Shown: positions 7,110-13,986 of the stretch, one piece after another
Position numbering within the stretch: position 1 is the first letter of the stretch
Layout of the letters: each line of letters opens with the position of its first letter
Source of the DNA: Dehalococcoidia bacterium
GTDB lineage: Bacteria; Chloroflexota; Dehalococcoidia; Tepidiformales; Tepidiformaceae
NCBI GenBank assembly: GCA_007126855.1
Contig: SLAK01000116.1
Coordinates: forward strand, 1-16,077
DNA length: 16,077 nucleotides
Reading direction: 5' to 3'
Made by a program: the position numbers and the translations under genes
The notes under the pieces: model-generated
The model's input: the letters and a program-made list of their open reading frames with translations, nothing else
Databases searched by the model: none
What the model was told of the DNA's origin: nothing

Positions 7110-7149
7110 GCGCATGGTTGCGTTTCGCATGGTGCGCCGCTGAGGCCGG

Positions 7150-7155
7150 TAGACT
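7150..7155 (+). promoter_or_regulatory. -10-like box TAGACT of the 7197 gene
   Basis: TAGACT lies 41 nt upstream of the ATG, giving a leader that includes the Shine-Dalgarno site GGAGGAG at 7181-7187. Confidence 0.4.
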
Positions 7156-7196
7156 GGACGTGAAGGCCACCAGCGATCGGGGAGGAGTTTCACTTC

Positions 7197-7604
7197 ATGG
7201 CAGACACGGACATCATCCTGTACCCACACGACCACATTCTTGGGATTATCGATGACCACGAAAAGGCGGACGCGGCGCTGGCTGATTTGAATCAGCGCGG
7301 GGTTGCCGAGCAGGACATCACTGTGCTGACGGGCGAAGAAGGGGCGGCCCGCATCGATGCGCACGGGACGCGGCACGGCCTGCTCACACGATTCTTGCGG
7401 GCGATCCAGTTTGCGACGATGGACGCGCTCCCGGATGCGGAGGACTACGAGCAGGCTGCTTTGCGCGGGAACTTTGTGCTTGCGATCCGCGTTCACGGTA
7501 CCGAGCAGAGGGATCTCGTACACAAGACGCTGCGCGAGCACGGGGCGCACTTCATCAACTACTACGGGAAACTGGCTTCGATGCCGCTGGAAGAGGGACG
7601 CTGA
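7197..7604 (+). CDS. Hypothetical protein, stress-protein YflT/GSP17M-like pattern, 135 aa
   Basis: The ATG has a good Shine-Dalgarno site, GGAGGAG, 9 nt upstream. The N-terminal half reads HDHILGIIDDHEKADAALADLNQRG followed by an EQDITVLTG-like strand. This resembles small proteins of the YflT/general-stress-17M type, in which a residue pair 'd..e.A..A...L...G....dI.vl' forms a ferredoxin-like half. The C-terminal half (FVLAIRVHGTEQRDLVHKTLREHGAHFINYYGK) looks like a second beta-alpha-beta unit, suggesting a two-repeat ferredoxin-like fold. It has no signal peptide or membrane segment and no cysteine. The family assignment is a weak pattern match. The gene stands alone; downstream is a GNAT remnant. 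Confidence 0.8.
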   Translation: MADTDIILYPHDHILGIIDDHEKADAALADLNQRGVAEQDITVLTGEEGAARIDAHGTRHGLLTRFLRAIQFATMDALPDAEDYEQAALRGNFVLAIRVHGTEQRDLVHKTLREHGAHFINYYGKLASMPLEEGR

Positions 7605-7620
7605 CGCCCCGACTGGCCCG

Positions 7621-7725
7621 GGGTCATTCGAGGATCTTGCTCATCTCGACGACATCGAGCCAATGGCCGAATTTGTATCCGCATTCGCGGAGGCGGCCGC
7701 TTTCTTCGAAGCCCAGCCGCTGATG
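7621..7725. repeat. 105-bp direct repeat, left copy
   Basis: Identical to 8369-8473 except at three positions (7648, 7672, 7678). Both copies lie in the same orientation, 748 bp apart, and flank the CMD selenoprotein gene. The repeat is the 3' end of the GNAT gene. Confidence 0.95.
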
Positions 7726-7729
7726 GAGG
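7624..7729 (-). pseudogene. C-terminal remnant of a GNAT acetyltransferase
   Basis: On the minus strand this encodes the last 34 residues, with stop codon, of the intact GNAT protein at 8372-8872 (LHQRLGFEESGRLRECGY and on to MSKILE). The sequence upstream on the minus strand no longer matches, so the catalytic part is gone. All three base differences from the intact copy are third-position synonymous changes, which suggests that both copies were once under selection as complete genes. A 55-codon minus-strand frame (7624-7791) covers the fragment, but it overlaps the start of the CMD gene and is unlikely to be a functional gene. Confidence 0.85.
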
Positions 7730-7776
7730 GCATGTGTACCAGGTACGGGATTGGCACCCGCCCGATCGGTCACTGA

Positions 7777-7782
7777 TAGAAT
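7777..7782 (+). promoter_or_regulatory. -10-like box TAGAAT of the CMD selenoprotein gene
   Basis: TAGAAT ends 7 nt before ATG 7790, with no Shine-Dalgarno sequence. A leaderless transcript is predicted. Confidence 0.5.
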
Positions 7783-7789
7783 TGCGCCC

Positions 7790-8308
7790 ATGAATGAACT
7801 GCACCGTCCGGCACTGCGTCTAGCGGAGGACCACGAGGTATCAGAGCGCTATCGCGAGCGGCGGGACCCCTTCACCCGAACCTTCGCGCATAACTCCACG
7901 CTGTTTGAGGCGTGGAACCAGTGGTATCGCCACATCGTCCGTGATGGCGCTGTGCCGGCGCGCCTCAAGGAGATCGTGCGGCTACGGGTGGCACAGCTGA
8001 ACGCGTGCGACCTCTGACAGTCGGCGCGGCTTCCCCTGTCAGGGGAAGGAGAAACCCTGGAAGAGGAGACGGTGGCGAAGGTTGGCGGCTGGGGCGAATC
8101 GGACCTTCCGGACGCGGAGAAGGCGGCGCTGCACTATGCGGAGCGGCTCTACGTGGACCACGCGAACATCGACCGGGAGCTGTTCGACGAGCTGCTGGAG
8201 CACTATAGCGAGGCGCAGATCCTGGAGCTGGGATGGGCAGTGGTGAGCTACATGGGCTACGGGAAGCTGATCCACTCGTTCGGGCTGCGGCCGGACCAGC
8301 TGCGGTAA
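7790..8308 (+). CDS. Carboxymuconolactone decarboxylase/AhpD-like selenoprotein (in-frame UGA at 8015-8017 read as Sec)
   Basis: Read through the single UGA, this is a 172-aa CMD-family protein in one frame. Residues 57-75 read ARLKEIVRLRVAQLNACDL, residue 76 is UGA, and QSAR follows. In relatives this position is the second cysteine of a C-x-x-C-[QAx]-x-A-R redox motif, so the motif here is Cys73-Asp-Leu-Sec76. The downstream part (SDLPDAEKAALHYAERLYVD, then ELLEHYSEAQILELGW) is the typical CMD C-terminal half, with no gap or frame change. A hairpin with a G-U-C loop follows the UGA. CMD/AhpD proteins use the CxxC pair for peroxide or disulfide reduction; Sec would make it more reactive. The family member is clear; Sec decoding is inference. 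The alternatives are a nonsense mutation or two split ORFs. Confidence 0.87.
8030..8048 (+). promoter_or_regulatory. Candidate bacterial SECIS hairpin in the CMD gene
   Basis: CTTCCCC-TGTCA-GGGGAAG forms a 7-bp stem, or 8 bp if the U-A pair closes to leave a GUC loop. The apical G (8038) lies 21 nt beyond the UGA, inside the 16-37 nt window known for bacterial SECIS elements. Counted from the U of UGA, G is nucleotide 24 and U is 25, close to G23/U24 of E. coli fdhF. The hairpin codes for LPLSGEG, in the loop region where CMD proteins tolerate variation. Confidence 0.75.
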
Positions 8309-8311
8309 GGT

Positions 8312-8331
8312 ACCGAGGCGACACGCTCGGT
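8312..8331 (+). terminator. Possible terminator hairpin after the CMD gene
   Basis: ACCGAG (8312-8317) and CTCGGT (8326-8331) pair around an 8-nt loop, directly after the TAA stop. There is no U-tract, so it may be a weak or Rho-dependent end. Confidence 0.35.
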
Positions 8332-8368
8332 TGGCCCTGCGGACGGAGAACCACCGGTGACAGGGCGT

Positions 8369-8473
8369 GGGTCATTCGAGGATCTTGCTCATCTCAACGA
8401 CATCGAGCCAATGGCCGAACTTGTAGCCGCATTCGCGGAGGCGGCCGCTTTCTTCGAAGCCCAGCCGCTGATG
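8369..8473. repeat. 105-bp direct repeat, right copy
   Basis: Matches 7621-7725 with three mismatches. This copy is the 3' end of the intact GNAT gene on the minus strand. Confidence 0.95.
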
Positions 8474-8872
8474 CAGGCGGATGCTGGCTTCGTTATCGGC
8501 GGTGATGACCGCGACGAGGACATGGAGGCGGGCGGCCTGCGCACGCTGGATGAGCGCGGCGAGCAATGGCATGCCGAGCCCCTTGCCGCGGCACGACGGG
8601 TCGATGTAGATAGAGTCTTCGCGGGTGAAGCGGAAGCCGCTCTTGTTGCGGTACCAGGACAGATAGGCGAAGCCTCGCACGACGCCGTTGACCTCTGCCA
8701 CGATGACGGGCGTGGTGTCGTCGCCGTGCCTGGCGAGCCACGCTTCGCGCTCCTCAAGCGTCCAAGGCTCTCCATCCCAGGTGGAGGTGCCGGTGGCCAC
8801 TTCAGCGTTGTAGATGTCGTTTATGGCGGGCAGGTCGGCCGTGGTGGCGTCCCGAATAACGATGTTTTTCAT
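8372..8872 (-). CDS. GNAT N-acetyltransferase, phosphinothricin/methionine-sulfone acetyltransferase-like
   Basis: This 166-aa protein is full length for the Pat/MnaT subgroup. Residues 1-21 (IVIRDATTADLPAINDIYNAEV), TGTSTWDGEPWTLEERE, GFAYLSWYRNKSGFRFTRE and SIYIDPSCRGKGLG (acetyl-CoA loop R95-G-K-G-L-G100) follow in the expected order. The C-terminal ADNEASIRLHQRLGFEESG is typical of the group. It transfers acetyl from acetyl-CoA to an amino group, in relatives of phosphinothricin, methionine sulfone or an unknown physiological amine. The exact substrate cannot be read from sequence. It is convergent with the CMD selenoprotein gene; its last 105 bp are duplicated on the other side of that gene. 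Confidence 0.93.
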   Translation of the reverse strand: MKNIVIRDATTADLPAINDIYNAEVATGTSTWDGEPWTLEEREAWLARHGDDTTPVIVAEVNGVVRGFAYLSWYRNKSGFRFTREDSIYIDPSCRGKGLGMPLLAALIQRAQAARLHVLVAVITADNEASIRLHQRLGFEESGRLRECGYKFGHWLDVVEMSKILE

Positions 8873-8993
8873 CCCGAATGGCCCGAGTTGTACAGCCTAT
8901 GCCTGAGCGTAAACGATGAACCGCTTCACATTGCGGCGTAAAGCCTCCGGGGACGGGCTTTTCACCCGGCTCTCGTGGAGCGTTGGCGCAGAG

Positions 8994-8999
8994 TATAAC
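8994..8999 (+). promoter_or_regulatory. -10-like box TATAAC of the 9006 lipoprotein gene
   Basis: TATAAC ends exactly 6 nt before ATG 9006. The intervening GAGGGT touches the start codon and is too close to serve as a Shine-Dalgarno site, so a leaderless message is likely. Confidence 0.55.
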
Positions 9000-9005
9000 G
9001 AGGGT

Positions 9006-9674
9006 ATGGTTCGGGTTCGGGTTTTACCGGTTGCAGCTGCGGCATTGTTTGCGGTGGCCGTTGCGGCGTGCGGCGACAGCGTGGAGGAACACGGGGCCGA
9101 AGGCGCGTGGCCGGCCTTTTTCGAGCCCGAGGAGCTGGTGGAGGCAGCAGACGCGGTGGTGGTGGCCACGATGCTGGATGAGGCGATCGAGACGGTCGAG
9201 ATTGACGAGGGCGACGCCGGCGTAACGTCGGTGACGGAGATCCTGCGAACCTTCCAGGTGGAGGAAGTGCTCGCAGGTGTGCTGGAAACGGGGGATGTGT
9301 TCACCACGTTTAGCACCGCGAGCTGGGCGCACTACCCCGGGGACGATGAGCCCACAAGGGAGCTGGTGTACCAGGTGCTGCGGCTTGAACCCGGGGACTC
9401 GCTGGTGCTGTTCCTGTCGATCGTGGTGTTGCCCGAGGATTACCCGGACGAGTGGGGGACGATTGCGTGGGCTGCTCCCGGGGAGCCCCACACGGCGCGA
9501 ATCGGCGCGGCCGGAGAGCTGCAGTGGGAAACAACTGGCCGCTACGACGACGCACGGGAAGCGCGGGACATCGATGAGGGTGCCGGCGGCGCAGCGCCGG
9601 AGTTCGACATTACACTGGACGAACTCCGGCTGCTGGCGATGGGGGCGGACGGCGAGGAACCCGAGTTCTCCTGA
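9006..9674 (+). CDS. Predicted lipoprotein of unknown function, 222 aa
   Basis: The start ATG 9006 gives a short signal peptide ending in lipobox VAAC (Cys22), typical of a bacterial lipoprotein anchored outside the membrane. An in-frame start 90 bp upstream would put 30 residues before the signal peptide and is unlikely. The mature part has a segment DAVVVATMLDEAIETVE, then SVTEILRTFQVEEVLAGVLETGDVFTTF and DSLVLFLSIVVLPEDYPDEWGTIAW. This beta-rich pattern ('aD.vv.a.v....' then 'y.f.V.evlkG....G..i.v', 'G..yllFL') is common in uncharacterised secreted proteins that may resist or sense extracytoplasmic conditions. I cannot name the family. It is convergent with the cupredoxin gene, 3 bp away. 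Confidence 0.85.
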   Translation: MVRVRVLPVAAAALFAVAVAACGDSVEEHGAEGAWPAFFEPEELVEAADAVVVATMLDEAIETVEIDEGDAGVTSVTEILRTFQVEEVLAGVLETGDVFTTFSTASWAHYPGDDEPTRELVYQVLRLEPGDSLVLFLSIVVLPEDYPDEWGTIAWAAPGEPHTARIGAAGELQWETTGRYDDAREARDIDEGAGGAAPEFDITLDELRLLAMGADGEEPEFS

Positions 9675-9677
9675 GGC

Positions 9678-10820
9678 TCACTGAGCCGGGGCGGGGGCTT
9701 CTTCGCGAACTTCGAGTATGCCAACCATGGTGTTGGGGTGGATGTCACACCAGAAGGCATAGCGGCCTGGTCCGGGCGTGACGAAGGTGAATTCCTGGAC
9801 GATGGGGCCGGGTTCGAGTTCGGTGCGGACCTCATCGGTTTCGCAACCGGCGATGCAGCCAGTGAGCAACGGACCTTCGCCGGGCCGGTCGCCCTGGAAG
9901 AAGGCGATGTTATGCAAGACGCCTTCGTCGCGATTGTCCATTTGGACGGTGACTTCGACGCCCGGCGGGACGGTGACGCGGTCGGGATTGAAGAGGTTGT
10001 CCTGGCCGACGATGGTGCCATCGAAGGCCGGAGGCGGCGCAGTTTCGGCGACGCTATCGCCGCTGAAGATGGCGAAGCCGATGGCCAGGCTGACACCACC
10101 GATGAGCAGCGCGCCAACGGAGGTACCGGCAGCGCCAAGGCTCATGCGGACGGCGGGAGGATCTGCCGGGCCTTCGTCGATGCGTTCGAATACCAAGACC
10201 TCGGCGCCTTCGCCGGCGATGCGCTGGAAGGCGGCGGCGAGGGCGTCGCCGCCGGGGAGGCCGGATTCGTCGCCCAGGCAAAGGCCGACGGTAACCGTGT
10301 CGCCATCGCTGCCGACCGCTTCGAGCGCGAGGACTCCGGGCAGGGCGCGAATGGTGTCGTCGTGGGCGATGGTGCTGGCGACATCACGGGCGTTGCCACC
10401 GTCGGGGACCCGAATGCGGACGACCTGGGAATAGCGGCGCGGACGGCTGGCGCCATCTGCATCGTTCGTTGGCACGGCACGGCGCGCCAACCACCAGGTG
10501 AGCGCGGCGAGAAGGGCGACCGCGGCGGCGGCGCCGGTGAATGGCGCTGCGAGACCGGTGTCGTCGCCGGCGCTGTACCAGATCAGGGCGACACCGAAGG
10601 CAAGCGCGGCGAGCGCCGCGAATGCGGGCCAGAATGCGGGGGCTGACTGCGCGGCGACTCCTGCGGGGGTGCCGGCGACCCATTCGCCGAAATAGGGCGC
10701 GTGGAAGACCTGCCATTGTTGTTGTTGAGCAGGTTCGGGTTCAGCGAAGCCGCGGCCGCATCCCTGGCAATAGGCGTAGACGTTCAGGTTGTTGCGGCCG
10801 CACCACGGACATTGACGCAT
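9678..10820 (-). CDS. Membrane protein: N-terminal zinc ribbon, three membrane segments, C-terminal cupredoxin domain
   Basis: This 380-aa protein reads, in order: a zinc ribbon (CPWCG at 4-8 and CQGCG at 18-22); membrane segments at about 62-82 and 92-112; a soluble stretch of about 115 residues; a third membrane segment at about 229-253; and a plastocyanin/cupredoxin-like domain at about 265-372. The copper ligands are visible: His303 in LHNIAFF, then Cys358, His361 and Met365 in FWCDIHPNTM, the type 1 site. The zinc ribbon implies a cytoplasmic N-terminus; three membrane passes then place the cupredoxin outside. Such domains carry single electrons. A pair of extra cysteines (322, 326) near the ligands could form a disulfide. 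Electron partners are unknown. Confidence 0.85.
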   Translation of the reverse strand: MRQCPWCGRNNLNVYAYCQGCGRGFAEPEPAQQQQWQVFHAPYFGEWVAGTPAGVAAQSAPAFWPAFAALAALAFGVALIWYSAGDDTGLAAPFTGAAAAVALLAALTWWLARRAVPTNDADGASRPRRYSQVVRIRVPDGGNARDVASTIAHDDTIRALPGVLALEAVGSDGDTVTVGLCLGDESGLPGGDALAAAFQRIAGEGAEVLVFERIDEGPADPPAVRMSLGAAGTSVGALLIGGVSLAIGFAIFSGDSVAETAPPPAFDGTIVGQDNLFNPDRVTVPPGVEVTVQMDNRDEGVLHNIAFFQGDRPGEGPLLTGCIAGCETDEVRTELEPGPIVQEFTFVTPGPGRYAFWCDIHPNTMVGILEVREEAPAPAQ

Positions 10821-10830
10821 AGCGATCCCC

Positions 10831-10847
10831 GGGGACCGGTTGTCCCC
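10831..10847 (-). promoter_or_regulatory. Hairpin in the 5' leader of the cupredoxin gene
   Basis: GGGGAC (10831-10836) and GTCCCC (10842-10847) pair around a 5-nt loop, 10 nt upstream of ATG 10820. The GGGGA of the downstream arm region could overlap the ribosome binding site (GGGGATCGCT before ATG). Confidence 0.3.
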
Positions 10848-10966
10848 CGATGGAGTGTGTCAGCGGTAAGTTTGCGCACCACGGCCGGTTGGCCGCGCGG
10901 AGATGTGCCGCTGGTCCGTTTTCGGGGGCGCGGGCCTGCCTTGCCGCCGAAGCACGCGAAGGCAGC

Positions 10967-11758
10967 TTATGCGACAGAAAGGCAGAATTCGCGGACGGCG
11001 TTGTTGAAGGCGTCGGGGCGCTGGCAGCTGGGGAGGTGGCCGCAGCCGGGGATGGTCACGAGCCGGGAGCCAGGGATGGACTCGCGGAACTGCTCGGCGA
11101 CGGAGAAGGGAGAGCGTTGATCGACCTCGCCCCAGACAAGCAGGGTGGGAACACGGATGCTGCCGAGTGTTTCACGCTCGTCAGCGTCGGCCATGGCGCG
11201 GATCATGGAGCGATAGCCGACGGGGTGGAAGTCGGACATCGTTGCCGTGACGTCGTCCACAAGTTTCGCGGGTGCGTCTGCGGGCAGGAGGCCGGGGAGC
11301 CAGCCGGGGATGAACTCTTCGGCTGCCATTTCGGATTCGCGGAGGCACTGTTCGAGGCGCGCCTGGACGACATCGGGTGGCAGGGAGCCTTTCCAGCCGG
11401 CATAGGTGTCGGCCAGGATGAGCGATCGGACCAGGGAAGAGTGGCGACGGTAGAGCGCCAGGGCAAATGCGCCGCCCAACGACAGGCCGCCGACATGCGC
11501 CTGTTCAATTCCAAGGGCGCGAATGAAGGCGGCGGCACAGTCCGCGAAGTCATCCATGCTGAAGAACTCGGGTGGGTCATCGGACTGGCCGGCGCCCGGG
11601 GCGTCCCAGGCGATCACGGTGAAGGCACCGGCGAGCCCTTCGAGCTGCGGGCGCCAGAAGCGGTGGTCGCCCAGGACGCCGTGGAGCAAGACGAGCGGCG
11701 GGCCTGCGCCTCGCCGTTCGAAAGCGATGTTGAAGTTGTTTGCGGTGACGCTTTCCAT
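10967..11758 (-). CDS. Alpha/beta hydrolase (3-oxoadipate enol-lactonase/BphD-like fold)
   Basis: This 263-aa protein starts at ATG 11758, giving MESVTANNFNIAFERRG; longer upstream starts add only antisense-like sequence. The canonical motifs are PLVLLHGVLGDHRFW (oxyanion HG), WDAPGAGQSDDP, nucleophile elbow GGLSLGGAFAL with Ser93, LVWGEVDQRSP with Asp213, and IPGCGHLPSCQRPDAF with His241. The catalytic triad is therefore complete. The cap region holds several Trp/Pro residues. Substrate is unknown: the family includes hydrolases of C-C bonds, enol-lactones, esters and haloperoxidase-like enzymes. It is cytoplasmic. The neighbouring cupredoxin gene lies 146 bp downstream in the same direction but is probably separate. 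It is divergent from the thioredoxin-fusion gene, 83 bp away, so the two share an intergenic control region. Confidence 0.93.
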   Translation of the reverse strand: MESVTANNFNIAFERRGAGPPLVLLHGVLGDHRFWRPQLEGLAGAFTVIAWDAPGAGQSDDPPEFFSMDDFADCAAAFIRALGIEQAHVGGLSLGGAFALALYRRHSSLVRSLILADTYAGWKGSLPPDVVQARLEQCLRESEMAAEEFIPGWLPGLLPADAPAKLVDDVTATMSDFHPVGYRSMIRAMADADERETLGSIRVPTLLVWGEVDQRSPFSVAEQFRESIPGSRLVTIPGCGHLPSCQRPDAFNNAVREFCLSVA

Positions 11759-11829
11759 GGCTGGGCCCTGACGGTGACGGCGTGGAGCCGAGGGTAGCAC
11801 ATCGTCCTGTGGAGATTGCACGCGGGGCG

Positions 11830-11835
11830 TAGACT
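11830..11835 (+). promoter_or_regulatory. -10-like box TAGACT of the thioredoxin-fusion gene
   Basis: TAGACT ends exactly 6 nt before ATG 11842, with no Shine-Dalgarno site. A leaderless transcript is predicted. Confidence 0.5.
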
Positions 11836-11841
11836 CTGCGC

Positions 11842-13404
11842 ATGGCAACGCTACCTTCCTTTTCGCTTTCCGCCGGCACGCAACCACTGTCCTTTCCGAC
11901 CGGGCGCCACGCGCTCCTTTGCTTCGTGAAAGAGGATTGCCCGACCTGCCAGCTATCCATGCCACTGATCGAAGCGGCGCACCATGCCTTTGGCGACCGC
12001 ATGGACGTGTGGGCGATCGGGCAGGACGCGGAGGGGAACCAGCGGCTGGTGGAGCAGCACAAGCTGACGCTGCCGATGCTGGACGATTCGGCGCTGCACA
12101 CGTCGTTTGCCTATGACATCGACACGGTGCCGACGGTGATCCTGGCGAACGAGCACGGGGAGGAGCTGGAGCGCTTCGTTGGTTTCGGGAAGCCGGACTG
12201 GCAGGAGCTGTACCGGCGGCTGATCGACGTGACGCGCGCGCCGGCGCCGGTGGTGGACTGGGGGGACTACCCGGAGTCGCGCCCGGGGTGCGGGTCGAAA
12301 TCGGTGGAGCCGGACATCTATGCGCGGTTGGCAGCTGAGGCATCGGACAGCCCTATCCGGGCGCGACGCATCGAGGTGGGCGAGTCCGATGACGTCTTCG
12401 AGTTCATGTTCGAGCAGGGGCTTACGGACGGGCTGCCGGTGGTGCCGCCAACGCCGGAGCGGGTGCTGCGGGTGCTCGAGGGCACGAAGCGCGACCCGCA
12501 GGAGGTGCTGGGCGTGGTGCCGCCGAACCTGGCGCCGCTGACGGTGGAGAAGGCGGCGATCAACGCGGTGATGGCGGGGTGCAGGCCGGAATACATGCCG
12601 GTGGTGATCGCGGCGCTGGAGGCGATCCTGACCGATGAATTCAACATGCACGGTGTGCTGGCGACCACGCATTTTCCGACGCCGGTGATCATCGTGAACG
12701 GGCCAATCCGGGACCGTATTGGGATGAACTACCGGATGAATGTGCTGGGGCAGGGGAACCGGGCGAACGCGACGATCGGGCGGGCGGTGCAGCTGGTAGT
12801 GCGGAACGTGGGTGGCGGGCGGCCGGGGGAGGTCGACCGCGCGGCGCTGGGGCAGCCGGGGAAGTACACGTTCTGCTTTGCGGAGTTCGAGGAGCGGTCG
12901 AACTGGGAGCCGCTGCATGTGGAGCGCGGCTTCAAGAAGGAGGAGAGCACGGTGACGGTGTTCGCCGGAGGGGCGCCGACGGGGTTTGTGGACCAGCTCG
13001 CGCGGGACGCGCGGACGCTGGCGAACAGCTACGGCAAGGTGCTGGCGGCGGTGAGCCACCCGAAGCATTACAACGCAGGGGAGATCGTGGTGGTGGTTTC
13101 GCCGGAGCACGTGGACACGATCGCGAAGGACGGCTGGAGCAAGGCGCAGTTCCGGGCGCAGATCCAGGAGGCGACGAAGCGGCCGGTGCGGGAGCTGGTG
13201 CAGGACAGCGAGCTTGCGGAGGGCATTCCACCAGCGGCTGCCGAGAAGCTGGGACTGGATACGCTGGTGCCGAAGTTCCGTTCGGACGAGATGATCACGC
13301 TGGTGGTGGCGGGCGGCGAAGCGGGGAAGTTCGCGGCGTATTTGCAAGGGTGGGTGAGCGGGCCGATGGGGTCTTCGATGGTGACGCGGAAGATCGAGGA
13401 CTGA
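11842..13404 (+). CDS. Thioredoxin-domain fusion protein with UGSC-associated C-terminal domain, Cys form
   Basis: The 520-aa protein has two parts. Residues about 1-130 are a thioredoxin-like domain: LLCFVKEDCPTC with redox pair Cys33/Cys36, the cis-proline loop DTVPTVIL (Pro97), and GFGKPDWQEL. A linker contains SRPGCGSKSVEPD with Cys150. The rest (about 185-520) is a large conserved domain: LTDGLPVVPPTPERV, then VVPPNLAPLTVEKAAINAVMAGC, RANATIGRAVQLVVRNVGGG and EPLHVERGF. I know these segments from uncharacterised proteins related to the UGSC selenoprotein family but not with a proven reaction. The protein is cytoplasmic and probably thiol-disulfide active. It is 855 bp upstream of the UGSC selenoprotein gene on the same strand. 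The C-terminal segments end in DEMITLVVAGGEAGKFA, resembling a ligand-binding fold. The link to UGSC is inference. Confidence 0.8.
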   Translation: MATLPSFSLSAGTQPLSFPTGRHALLCFVKEDCPTCQLSMPLIEAAHHAFGDRMDVWAIGQDAEGNQRLVEQHKLTLPMLDDSALHTSFAYDIDTVPTVILANEHGEELERFVGFGKPDWQELYRRLIDVTRAPAPVVDWGDYPESRPGCGSKSVEPDIYARLAAEASDSPIRARRIEVGESDDVFEFMFEQGLTDGLPVVPPTPERVLRVLEGTKRDPQEVLGVVPPNLAPLTVEKAAINAVMAGCRPEYMPVVIAALEAILTDEFNMHGVLATTHFPTPVIIVNGPIRDRIGMNYRMNVLGQGNRANATIGRAVQLVVRNVGGGRPGEVDRAALGQPGKYTFCFAEFEERSNWEPLHVERGFKKEESTVTVFAGGAPTGFVDQLARDARTLANSYGKVLAAVSHPKHYNAGEIVVVVSPEHVDTIAKDGWSKAQFRAQIQEATKRPVRELVQDSELAEGIPPAAAEKLGLDTLVPKFRSDEMITLVVAGGEAGKFAAYLQGWVSGPMGSSMVTRKIED

Positions 13405-13422
13405 GCGGCGGCCGCCCGGTGT

Positions 13423-13428
13423 TACACT
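13423..13428 (+). promoter_or_regulatory. -10-like box TACACT of the Uma2 gene
   Basis: TACACT ends exactly 6 nt before ATG 13435 and begins 19 nt after the preceding stop codon. There is no Shine-Dalgarno site. Confidence 0.55.
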
Positions 13429-13434
13429 TATCCC

Positions 13435-13977
13435 ATGGCCGTGCGACAACGTCTGAGCGTCGAGGAATACCTGGCCCTGCCGGAGGAGAAGCCGTATCTC
13501 GAGTACGAGAACGGCGAGGTGGTGCAGAAGGTGGCGCCTGATATCCGTCACATGCGGCTGGCCGACGAGTTGCAGTTTCGCCTGCGACTGTACCGGATGG
13601 AGCACGGTGGCGATTCCGGGCCCGAGGCGCGAGTGGAATTCCGCGTCCCTGGCGGCAAGGTGTTCCGGCTTCCGGATGTGTCCTACTGGGCGGCGGGGCG
13701 GCCGATGGAAGGTGGCCAGGCAATGTTGCCGCCTACGCTGACGGCAGAGATTCGCTCGCCGGGCCAGTCGATGGAAGACTTAGGCGAACGTTGCCGGTTC
13801 TTCCGGTCGCATGGCGTCGATGTGTGCTGGCTCATCGACCCGGACACGCGGACCATCGAAAGCTACGAGGGCGACGGCGCGGCGCAGACCCTCCGCGAGG
13901 AAGACACCCTCGTGTCGCAGGCCCTGCCGGGGTTCGAACTGCTGGTGAAGGAACTGTTTGCGGCGCTCGACCGCTGA
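13435..13977 (+). CDS. Uma2-family (DUF820) PD-(D/E)xK nuclease-like protein
   Basis: This 180-aa protein has the layout of Uma2/DUF820 proteins. MAVRQRLSVEEYLALPEEKPYLEYENGEVV begins the domain ('EeYLaLpe....e...GE'), followed by HMRLADELQFRLRLY, the FRLPDVSYW segment (Asp81), and LTAEIRSPGQSMEDL with Glu105 (the family's 'vEvlSPs'). These acidic residues would form the PD-(D/E)xK metal site; the usual lysine further along appears as Arg121 or nearby. GVDVCWLIDPDTRTIESY and LPGFELLVKELF are typical of the family's end. The physiological role is unknown, and such genes are abundant in Cyanobacteria and Chloroflexota. Transcription probably starts right at the ATG. Confidence 0.92.
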   Translation: MAVRQRLSVEEYLALPEEKPYLEYENGEVVQKVAPDIRHMRLADELQFRLRLYRMEHGGDSGPEARVEFRVPGGKVFRLPDVSYWAAGRPMEGGQAMLPPTLTAEIRSPGQSMEDLGERCRFFRSHGVDVCWLIDPDTRTIESYEGDGAAQTLREEDTLVSQALPGFELLVKELFAALDR

Positions 13978-13986
13978 GGAAGCCGC

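Noticed and set aside
8015..8048. Interpretation of the CMD gene as a pseudogene disrupted by insertion of a palindromic repeat
   Set aside because: The hairpin looks superficially like the dispersed CCCTT/AAGGG repeat, but the frame is kept, the protein has the family's expected spacing between motif and C-terminal half, and the UGA stands at the redox cysteine. It remains the main alternative and should be tested.
9675..9687. Palindrome GGCTCA-C-TGAGCC between the convergent stop codons
   Set aside because: A one-base spacer cannot form a normal hairpin loop, it has no U-tract, and it overlaps the end of the cupredoxin coding sequence.
9738..10646. A 302-codon plus-strand frame antisense to the cupredoxin gene
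   Set aside because: Gly/Asp/Ala-rich shadow; the minus strand has zinc-ribbon, membrane and copper-site motifs.
11953..13605. A 550-codon minus-strand frame antisense to the thioredoxin-fusion gene
   Set aside because: Arg/His/Leu-rich translation typical of an antisense shadow. The plus-strand protein has clear thioredoxin and conserved segments.
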